In this document: in pieces, positions 7,149 to 13,078 of the stretch
How the letters are laid out: each line of letters begins with the position of its first letter
How positions within the stretch are numbered: the first letter of the stretch is position 1
Assembly (NCBI GenBank): GCA_024644775.1
Contig: JAHEHB010000096.1
Location: forward strand, 1 to 14,478
DNA from: Deltaproteobacteria bacterium
GTDB taxonomy: Bacteria; Desulfobacterota; Desulfobacteria; Desulfobacterales; SURF-15
DNA: 14,478 nt
Direction of reading: 5' to 3'
Made by a program: the position numbers and the translations under genes
Notes under the pieces: generated by a model
Seen by the model: the letters and a program-made list of their open reading frames with translations, nothing else
Database searches by the model: none
Told to the model about the DNA's origin: nothing

Positions 7149-7161
7149 ATTTGACGAATAT
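7149..7161. promoter_or_regulatory. 13-base motif shared with the upstream operon, candidate operator
   Basis: ATTTGACGAATAT is an exact match to 4210-4222. Here the flank extends it to ATATT-N5-AATAT (7147-7161), a short inverted repeat. One copy in front of each block of the sulfatase-like cluster suggests common regulation; chance is possible in AT-rich DNA. Confidence 0.4.
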
Positions 7162-7206
7162 TTAACCGTTATTATTCAATATAATACTAAATAAGGAGGT
7201 AACCAA

Positions 7207-7623
7207 ATGGAGGTAAAAGAGACTGCTGCATGCGGAATTGCACAACGGGAGTTTGCCATCGACTTCGATGATGATGAATTCAATGACATGTACCGGGTCG
7301 TACGGTATATAGAAGAGGGTGTCGGATTCTACGATGAAGATTTTGTGGAAGAGCTGTCATCTCAGATGCTCTACATCATCGGCCCTTCGGTGGAGGAGGA
7401 TCCTCCCGATAAGATTCTTGACGACAAAATGGAGTGGGAAGATACCGGTGCATCATTTGCCCTGAATTTTAACGATGAAACCGCCACAAAACTTAACCAG
7501 ATCTTAAAGGCAGTGGAGCATCCCGGGGAAGGATTTGATGAGGAAGTGCGAAAACGGATCGCAGACGGCATGATGGAGCTCAATCCCACCCAACTTGAAA
7601 ACCTACCGCTAATTAACCGATAG
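7207..7623 (+). CDS. Acidic protein of unknown function made of two related repeats
   Basis: 138 residues with many Asp and Glu, no signal peptide and no membrane segment. I do not recognise a family. Residues 16-57 and 84-125 look like two copies of one unit: F-A-I/L-D/N-F-D/N-D, a helix of about 15 residues, G-x-G-F-x-D-E, then a helix ending Q/G-M-L/M. The offset is 68-69 residues with one indel. The units are joined by an acidic linker (SVEEDPPDKILDD). ATG follows AAGGAGG by 6 bases, a very strong site, and the third sulfatase-like gene starts 26 bases after the stop, so it belongs to that operon. The duplicated helical layout fits a small binding or scaffold protein, perhaps for the hydrolases or the lipoyl carrier, but this is a guess from position. 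Confidence 0.75.
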   Translation: MEVKETAACGIAQREFAIDFDDDEFNDMYRVVRYIEEGVGFYDEDFVEELSSQMLYIIGPSVEEDPPDKILDDKMEWEDTGASFALNFNDETATKLNQILKAVEHPGEGFDEEVRKRIADGMMELNPTQLENLPLINR

Positions 7624-7649
7624 AATCGACTATAAGGAGAGGATGTCTC

Positions 7650-8951
7650 ATGAATGTTATTATGATCATAAACGACAGTATGCGTGCGGACCACCTGGGA
7701 TGTTACGGAAACGATTGGATTCAGACCCCCAATATCGATAAACTGGCATCGGAAAGCGCGGTGTTCGATTATTTTTATCCTGAGGGCTTGCCCACCGTAC
7801 CCACCCGTACCACATTTTTTACCGGTCGGTTTACGTTTCCGTTCCGGGGATGGCAGCGGTTGGAGCCGACGGATATCCTGCTGGCGGAACTCTTGTGGAA
7901 CAAAGGGTACACCACCGCCCAGATCACCGATGTTTTACATTTGCACAAACCCTCGATGGCGTTTGAGCGGGGATTCGATTTTAACCAGTATATCCGCGGA
8001 CACGAAGGTGATCCCTGGATAGTGGATGAGTCCATCGATGTGGAAGCCGAAGTAGAGAAGTACTACAAGGGAGATGGCAAGGACAAAACCGTTCGGGCCC
8101 AGCTGACCCAGTATCTTCGCAACCGGCATTGGTGGAAAGGCGAGGAAGATACCTTTGTGGCTCGAACCCTCACCGCCGGCGTTAAATGGCTTGAGGAACA
8201 GCCCAAGAAAGACAACCTCATGCTGTGGTTGGATTGTTTTGATCCGCACGAACCCTGGGATCCACCGGCACCCTACGACCGGATGTACACCGACCCCAAC
8301 TATCAGGGGCAGGACATCATTCAGCCCATTCCCGGGTACGTGGAGGGATATCTAACGCCGGAAGAGACCAACCATGTCTTCAAGCTCTATGCAGGAAAGG
8401 TCACCCTTTGCGACAAATGGGTGGGCGTGCTTCTGGACAAGCTCAAAGAGATGGGGATGTATGAAAACAGCATGATTATTTACACCACCGATCACGGCGA
8501 ACCGTTTGCCGAACACGGTATTATCCGAAAATCGCATCCACTTCTGTATGAAGAGCTGGTGCGTATCCCTCTGATTATTCGACATCCGGAAGGGTTCGGT
8601 GCCGGACAGCGCTTCAATCAGCTTATCGAAACGACGGAAATTTTCCCCACCATTCTTGACTTTCTGAATGTCAAAGTCCCGCCACGGGTTCATGGAAAGA
8701 GCCTCCTGCCTTTGATGAAGGGCGATGTGGACAAGCTGAGGGACCGCGTTTACATGGGGTATTTTAAACGATGCTGGCGCGTCAACGACTATGATTGGGC
8801 CTTTTTGCTCAACTTTGACAAAGGCAAAGAAAACGAGCTTTACGATATGAAGGCCGATCCGGAAATGATGAACAATGTTATTGACGAAAACCCGGCAAAG
8901 GCCAACGAACTCGAACTGGATCTGAGGCGATTTGTCGCGAATTTGAGATAA
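7650..8951 (+). CDS. Sulfatase-like hydrolase 3, Thr at the nucleophile position
   Basis: 433 residues, a more distant relative of the two upstream copies: same start (MNVIMIINDSMRADH, D9), T49-V-P-T-R53 with FFTGR, the same FDPHEPWDPP block (H200), TTDHGE (D281-H282) and K294 before RIPLIIRHP. It keeps the classical sulfatase-like ending (LYDMKADPEMMNNV). Again there is neither Cys nor Ser at residue 49, so a formylglycine-generating enzyme could not act on it. No signal peptide, hence cytoplasmic. AAGGAGAGG lies 8-9 bases before ATG. It is co-transcribed with the acidic-repeat gene from the promoter at 7092-7119. Its lower similarity suggests a separate substrate or step rather than dosage. 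Confidence 0.87.
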   Translation: MNVIMIINDSMRADHLGCYGNDWIQTPNIDKLASESAVFDYFYPEGLPTVPTRTTFFTGRFTFPFRGWQRLEPTDILLAELLWNKGYTTAQITDVLHLHKPSMAFERGFDFNQYIRGHEGDPWIVDESIDVEAEVEKYYKGDGKDKTVRAQLTQYLRNRHWWKGEEDTFVARTLTAGVKWLEEQPKKDNLMLWLDCFDPHEPWDPPAPYDRMYTDPNYQGQDIIQPIPGYVEGYLTPEETNHVFKLYAGKVTLCDKWVGVLLDKLKEMGMYENSMIIYTTDHGEPFAEHGIIRKSHPLLYEELVRIPLIIRHPEGFGAGQRFNQLIETTEIFPTILDFLNVKVPPRVHGKSLLPLMKGDVDKLRDRVYMGYFKRCWRVNDYDWAFLLNFDKGKENELYDMKADPEMMNNVIDENPAKANELELDLRRFVANLR

Positions 8952-8975
8952 ACTCAGGATGATTTCGTATTTCGA

Positions 8976-9007
8976 TTCACCACGAAGAACACAAAGATGA
9001 ACGAAGG
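8976..9007. repeat. TTCACCACGAAG-type repeat fragment
   Basis: TTCACCACGAAGAACACAAAG resembles the complement of the repeat half at 2139-2166, so it is a second, partial copy of that intergenic family. It lies just after the third sulfatase-like gene. The rest of 8952-9106 shows no gene. Confidence 0.4.
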
Positions 9008-9106
9008 TTAATGAAAAAACCTTGATAAATTCTTACTTCGTAATCGAATGTGACAATGTGGAACATCTGACTATCACATTCTCTCTGCTTCGCGGTGGAG
9101 GGAATT

Positions 9107-9126
9107 CAATCAGTAAATACTGATTG
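9107..9126. promoter_or_regulatory. Perfect 9-bp palindrome before the H-protein-like gene, candidate operator
   Basis: CAATCAGTA (9107-9115) and TACTGATTG (9118-9126) are exact reverse complements around a two-base AA centre. The site ends 20 bases before the ATG and just before the ribosome binding site. Such a compact symmetric site is typical of a dimeric repressor; as RNA it would be a weak hairpin with almost no loop. No clear promoter hexamers were found next to it. Confidence 0.45.
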
Positions 9127-9146
9127 TTCATAGGAGAGGAAGGAAA

Positions 9147-9575
9147 ATGGAGATACAAGGATACAATTTACCGGATGATCTTTATTATGAACAGAATCAT
9201 TTCTGGGTGAAACCGGAAGGAGATTTGCTCATAATGGGATTGGACGACTTCGGTCAAAAGATGGCCGGGGACATTGTCTTTATTCAACTTCCACCTGAAG
9301 GAAAACGTCTTAAGGTTGGAAAATCATTTGCTAAAATGGAATCCGGTAAATGGTTGGGGAAAATTTATGCCCCGGTGGATGCAGAGCTTGTGGAAATCAA
9401 CGAAGAACTGGAGCTTGATCCCACAAAAATCAATGAAGATTGTTACGGAGAAGGCTGGATGTATAAAATCAAGCCGGATAACATGGACGATTTGAACGAT
9501 CTCATTCATGGTCAAGAAGCCGTCGAAAAATGGGTTCTGGCGGATATAGAGAAGTATAAAGACAAGGAGGGATAA
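9147..9575 (+). CDS. H-protein-like lipoyl carrier (GcvH homologue), stand-alone
   Basis: 142 residues with the whole GcvH fold: LYYEQNHFWVK (cf. EHEW), GLDDFGQKMAGDIVFIQLPPEG, then FAKMESGKWLGKIYAPVDAELVEIN and GEGWMYKIK. K68 in ESGKW matches the lipoylated Lys (ESVKA in glycine-cleavage H proteins). It is soluble and cytoplasmic. No glycine cleavage P, T or L genes and no lipoate ligase are in view, so a carrier role outside glycine cleavage is plausible; H-like carriers are known to serve other pathways, for example the LbpA proteins of the sHdr sulfur-oxidation system. The gene follows the sulfatase-like cluster after 195 bases on the same strand, with its own palindromic site and an AGGAGAGGAAGG ribosome binding site. 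The C-terminal tail (EKWVLADIEKYKDKEG) is charged. Confidence 0.85.
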   Translation: MEIQGYNLPDDLYYEQNHFWVKPEGDLLIMGLDDFGQKMAGDIVFIQLPPEGKRLKVGKSFAKMESGKWLGKIYAPVDAELVEINEELELDPTKINEDCYGEGWMYKIKPDNMDDLNDLIHGQEAVEKWVLADIEKYKDKEG

Positions 9576-9615
9576 TTTTCGAATTACGAATTGCGATTTT
9601 CGAATGGGGCCTATC

Positions 9616-9682
9616 GTTGCGAGTTGTGTATTATGGGTTATGAGTTGCAAGCTTTAAAGTTTTTATACCAGCAACTCGCAAC
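9616..9682. repeat. Inverted repeat with perfect 11-bp arms
   Basis: GTTGCGAGTTG (9616-9626) and CAACTCGCAAC (9672-9682) are exact complements around 45 bases that contain a further GAGTTGC copy (9642-9648). Directly upstream is TTCGAATTACGAATTGCG (about 9579-9596), another common intergenic repeat style. The region 9576-9814 has no gene I can support; a 26-codon minus-strand open stretch ending at 9694 lacks a start. Confidence 0.5.
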
Positions 9683-9814
9683 ATATTAAGCCATTACCAC
9701 GATAAAATCTTAAAAACGATCGTCTGATGCACGTCTTCGGCCACAACCCGATCCGTGTTCGTCGTTTCCACTTCGCTTCAAACGGGAAGACCCCATTACC
9801 AATGAATCTAGTTT

Positions 9815-10333
9815 TTACTGCAACAACACTTCCGGGTTAATTTGTTTGGCGGATTTCAGCATGTAGAACCCCAGATCTTTGGGGCAATGGCGCGCCTCAC
9901 GTATTTTGACACCGACCCTATTATCGTTGGTCCATTTGACTTGAACGGTAAACCTGAGTTTGGTTTGTTTACGATCATCCAACAGATAGTTGAGTTCTAA
10001 TGTGTCGCCGACCCTTATTCTATGCCGCTCAAAATAGGTAAATTGAATTCCTGACATTGAGATATTTTTGACCAATACCTGTCCTCTAAAACCGGTTGCC
10101 AGGCAACGGAAATCTCCGGAAAGCTTAACATTTTTGCGATAATAAAGACGAAACTCAATTGAACACTTAAATATCGACCCGCATACGCATTTGACCTTGA
10201 GTTTATTTTTAATGCCTAAAAAGTTTGAAACATCAACTTCATGGGGTTCGCCACAATTCGGACATATCAATATCGTCCTGTTATTTGAATTGATATAAAA
10301 TTTAGCCGGTACTTCGGCTTTTTTTTCATTCAT
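9815..10333 (-). CDS. Zinc-ribbon and PilZ-domain protein, probable c-di-GMP-responsive
   Basis: 172 residues. The N-terminal part has C24-P-N-C27 and C49-V-C51, a small zinc-ribbon-like pair of knuckles. Residues 64-165 form a PilZ domain: YYRKNVKLSG, VLVKNISMSGIQF, a long VGDTLELNYLLDDR strand pair and VGVKI. PilZ domains bind c-di-GMP through RxxxR and D/NxSxxG; here the second is N90-x-S92-x-x-G95 but the first is R66-x3-K70, with Lys for the second Arg, so binding may be weaker or altered. It is cytoplasmic with no output domain, like single-domain adaptors. It diverges from the glycyl radical enzyme gene with 209 bases between, where a large hairpin lies. Its start follows a poor ribosome binding site (AAGGGA, 12 bases away). 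Confidence 0.75.
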   Translation of the reverse strand: MNEKKAEVPAKFYINSNNRTILICPNCGEPHEVDVSNFLGIKNKLKVKCVCGSIFKCSIEFRLYYRKNVKLSGDFRCLATGFRGQVLVKNISMSGIQFTYFERHRIRVGDTLELNYLLDDRKQTKLRFTVQVKWTNDNRVGVKIREARHCPKDLGFYMLKSAKQINPEVLLQ

Positions 10334-10391
10334 CTAAGGAGTCCCTTCTGGAGATTATGGCCTTTCCGAAAATGATTAAGAAACGAAAGTC

Positions 10392-10400
10392 TGATATAAT
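10392..10400 (+). promoter_or_regulatory. Extended -10 promoter candidate for the glycyl radical enzyme
   Basis: TGATATAAT is a perfect extended -10 (TGn-TATAAT), with no good -35 at the right distance. A start near 10407 would give a leader of about 135 bases that contains the whole 62-base hairpin. Confidence 0.4.
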
Positions 10401-10457
10401 GATCGGAGTTTTGATGGAAAAATTTAGTAATCTTTTGCTTTCCATTATGATATAGAC

Positions 10458-10519
10458 ATAAAAGGGTTGCAGGTAAACTGGAAATCGTATGATTTCCAGT
10501 TTACCTGCAACCCTTTTAT
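10458..10519. repeat. 62-base hairpin with perfect 29-bp arms
   Basis: Arm 10458-10486 (ATAAAAGGGTTGCAGG to GGAAATC) and arm 10491-10519 (GATTTCC to CAACCCTTTTAT) are exact reverse complements around the four-base loop GTAT. It ends 23 bases before the glycyl radical enzyme start and 10 bases before its GGAG. It is far longer and cleaner than a terminator stem. It may be a riboregulatory leader hairpin, a small mobile inverted repeat, or a young palindromic duplication. It has no long T-run at the base. Confidence 0.8.
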
Positions 10520-10542
10520 AGCGTAAGGCAGGAGATAAACGC

Positions 10543-12906
10543 ATGAACGGGAGAATAGAGAGGCTTCGACAGCGATTCTTAGACTCTGAGCGGCTAGTGG
10601 ATCTTGAGCGGGCCATCATTATCACTGAGGTTTATCAGGAACACGAGGAGAAACCTCAGATTATAAAGCGTGCCCTTGCATTGAAAGCAATCCTTTCCCG
10701 CATGAGCATTGAATTTCGCGAGGATGAACTGATTGTGGGAAATCAAACAAAACACCATCGCGGCGGTGCTTTGTTTCCAGAATATGCTGTCGATTGGATT
10801 TTAGGTCAAATGGAAACCTTTCCCACTAGAAAGGGCGACCGTTTTCAGATCACGGACCCGCAGAAGGAAACCCTGCGTTCTGTGTTGCCATATTGGAAGG
10901 GTAGAAACCTGAGAGACAAGATTAAAGGGTGTTTGCCCCCTTTTCTCAAGGAGATGCTTTCCAATGGCGTTTTTACGAATGAGAATTTTACCATGTCCGC
11001 CCCTGGTCATATTATTCCCGACTATGAGGGGGTTCTTCAAGTGGGGCTCATCGGAATCAAGGAATTTTGCGAAAGGCGAATGGTGGAATTAGAACCGCAA
11101 GATCCCAATTATGCAGATAGCTACCATCTTTATCATGCAAGCGCCATAGTTTGCGACGGCGTGATTGAGTTTGCCCATCGGTATTCCCAACAAGCGAGTG
11201 AATTGATTCAGCAAAGCAACGACGATCATCGACAAAAAGAACTTACGCGAATCATGGAAAACTGCCGTCATGTCCCTGCTAAGCCTGCCCGGGATTTTTG
11301 GGAAGCGCTTCAACTGATCTATTTCCTGCAAGTAGCCATACAAATCGAGGGAAACGGGCTCGCCATCTCGTTGGGACGTCTCGATCAGCTGCTTTATCCT
11401 TTTTATCAGAAAGACATTGCAGACGGTCGGTTGACACGAGAAATGGCGCTTGAACTTATCGAATGCTTTTATTTAAAAGTAAATGAAATAGACAAGCTCG
11501 CTTCCGATGAATCCACCAGTTTTCTTCAAGGACCTGCCCACGGACAGACTATTACTTTAGGCGGTGTAACCAAAGACGGCAAAGATGCGACAAACGAACT
11601 CACCCATCTTTTTATTGAAGCCGATCTCGATATACGCTTGGTTCAACCCGATTTAGCCATAAGGGTTCACCGCACAACCCCCCGGAATCTCCTACTGAAG
11701 GCCTGCGTCAACGTCAAAGAGGGGCTTACCAAACCCAAATTTTTTAATGATGACGTCATTATCCAATCTCTCCTGGATCTGGAGGTTCCGTTGGAAGACG
11801 CCAGGGATTGGGGATCACTGGGGTGCAGCGAACCCGTGATTGCAGGGAAAACAAATAGCTGGGGCAATGCCGGTCATTTAAATCTCGCTAAATGTCTGGA
11901 GTTGGCTTTAAATGACGGCAAATGCATGATCAGCCAAAAGCAAATGGGTCTCCGTACCGGGAACCCGGATCAGTTTAAAACCGTTGATGAACTATTAAAC
12001 GGCTTTAAAAAGCAGGTGGAATATTTTATTCAGTATTTAGTGCTATATGACAACATTATCGATCAACACCATGCGCAACATGCTCCGGTGGCGCTTTATT
12101 CAATTCTGATAAAAGACTGCTTACAAAAAGGCATCAGTTTTAACAAGGGGGGCGCTCGATACAATTTTACGTCTCCTCTGGGAGTGGGGCCGATTACCAC
12201 AGGGGATTCGCTGGCTGCAATTGAAACCCTGGTATTTAAGGATCAGGCGCTTTCCATGAAACAACTTACTGAGGCTTTGCAAACCGACTTTGAAGGAAAA
12301 GAAGACATCCGGCAGATGCTCATAAATCGAGCGCCCAAATTCGGCAATGATGACGATTTAGTGGATGGGTTGTGCAATAAGGTGTTGAAAATTTTCTGTG
12401 ATGCACTTCGGAATTATGAAAATATTCGAAAGGGTCCCTTTGTCGGCGGACTCTATTACCTGACCGCCAACATGCCGTTTGGCAAACACACCGCTGCCAC
12501 GCCGGACGGTAGAAGAAGCGGGGAACCATTAAATGATGGGGGAATTTCACCGGTTCATGGACGGGATACAAAAGGCCTTACCGCGGTGGCAAAATCGGTT
12601 GGCAAGCTAGATAGCCAGCGTGTGCCTCATGGAACCGTCCTAAACCAAAGAGTTCATCCTTCTCTTCTTGACGGAGAAGATCGGATGAAAACCTTTGAAC
12701 AGTATATCCGAACGTTCATGAATCTTGGCGGCTGGCATACCCAATTTAATATCGTAACCTCTGAAAAATTACGACAAGCACAGACCGAACCCGACAATCA
12801 CCGGGATCTTGTGATCCGAGTAGCCGGCTATAGTGCTTATTTTACTCAACTTGAAAAAGAAGTTCAGGAAGACATCATCGAGCGGACAGAGCATCGGGTC
12901 TCGTAA
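10543..12906 (+). CDS. Glycyl radical enzyme (PFL-like lyase/dehydratase family)
   Basis: 787 residues, normal for the family. The N-terminal pattern (RIERLRQRFL, ITEVYQEHE, RALALKAIL, ELIVGNQ, RGGALFPE) is that of glycyl radical eliminases. The active-site loop is G427-C428-S429-E430-P431: C428 the thiyl residue and E430 the acid/base, as in CxE-type enzymes (choline lyase, glycerol and hydroxyproline dehydratases, sulfolyases, arylacetate decarboxylases), and unlike the Cys-Cys of pyruvate formate-lyase. The radical loop is RVAGYSAYF with G762. I cannot assign the substrate: GCSEP followed by GKTNSWGNAG is not a loop I know. A radical SAM activating enzyme is required but none is in the window. 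GGAG lies 8 bases before ATG. Two hairpins end the unit and an MFS transporter follows. It is oxygen-sensitive, which implies anaerobic life. Confidence 0.93.
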   Translation: MNGRIERLRQRFLDSERLVDLERAIIITEVYQEHEEKPQIIKRALALKAILSRMSIEFREDELIVGNQTKHHRGGALFPEYAVDWILGQMETFPTRKGDRFQITDPQKETLRSVLPYWKGRNLRDKIKGCLPPFLKEMLSNGVFTNENFTMSAPGHIIPDYEGVLQVGLIGIKEFCERRMVELEPQDPNYADSYHLYHASAIVCDGVIEFAHRYSQQASELIQQSNDDHRQKELTRIMENCRHVPAKPARDFWEALQLIYFLQVAIQIEGNGLAISLGRLDQLLYPFYQKDIADGRLTREMALELIECFYLKVNEIDKLASDESTSFLQGPAHGQTITLGGVTKDGKDATNELTHLFIEADLDIRLVQPDLAIRVHRTTPRNLLLKACVNVKEGLTKPKFFNDDVIIQSLLDLEVPLEDARDWGSLGCSEPVIAGKTNSWGNAGHLNLAKCLELALNDGKCMISQKQMGLRTGNPDQFKTVDELLNGFKKQVEYFIQYLVLYDNIIDQHHAQHAPVALYSILIKDCLQKGISFNKGGARYNFTSPLGVGPITTGDSLAAIETLVFKDQALSMKQLTEALQTDFEGKEDIRQMLINRAPKFGNDDDLVDGLCNKVLKIFCDALRNYENIRKGPFVGGLYYLTANMPFGKHTAATPDGRRSGEPLNDGGISPVHGRDTKGLTAVAKSVGKLDSQRVPHGTVLNQRVHPSLLDGEDRMKTFEQYIRTFMNLGGWHTQFNIVTSEKLRQAQTEPDNHRDLVIRVAGYSAYFTQLEKEVQEDIIERTEHRVS

Positions 12907-12962
12907 CGGTTGTCTGAAAAACAAACGTCCAAACCACCCTGCGCCATACGCGATTTCCTATA

Positions 12963-12993
12963 CTTTCCGTCGAAAGAAGATTTCGACCGAAAG
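12963..12993. repeat. Hairpin after the glycyl radical enzyme gene
   Basis: CTTTCCGTCGAAA (12963-12975) pairs with TTTCGACCGAAAG (12981-12993) at 12 of 13 positions around GAAGA. It lies 7 bases before the terminator hairpin and may protect the mRNA 3' end or support termination. Confidence 0.55.
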
Positions 12994-13000
12994 CTCCAAG

Positions 13001-13032
13001 CGAGCCCTTCATCCTTGATGAGGGCTCGTTTT
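13001..13032 (+). terminator. Rho-independent terminator
   Basis: CGAGCCCTTCATC (13001-13013) and GATGAGGGCTCG (13017-13028) pair with one bulged T around CTT, followed by TTTT (13029-13032). It lies 95 bases after the glycyl radical enzyme stop and 46 before the MFS start. The short T-run may allow partial read-through to the transporter. Confidence 0.75.
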
Positions 13033-13078
13033 GCGGTGTCGTTGCCATTCGGGTTATACAAATCGGAGGATTCTTCTG

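Noticed and set aside
7151..7185. TTGACG and second TATAAT as a promoter
   Set aside because: They are 23 bases apart, too far for a sigma-70 promoter; the pair at 7092-7119 is much better.
4317..8951. Calling the three enzymes true formylglycine sulfatases
   Set aside because: No Cys or Ser is present at the C/S-x-P-x-R position in any of them; it is Thr.
9694..9780. 26-codon minus-strand stretch (TTNTDRVVAEDVHQ) that looks protein-like
   Set aside because: There is no start codon and no recognised family; it may be a gene remnant but the evidence is too thin to annotate.
13031..13078. Upstream TTG start for the MFS transporter
   Set aside because: It would place the N-terminus in the terminator T-run, add a non-hydrophobic Cys/Arg segment and lacks a ribosome binding site; ATG 13079 has GGAGGA at good spacing.
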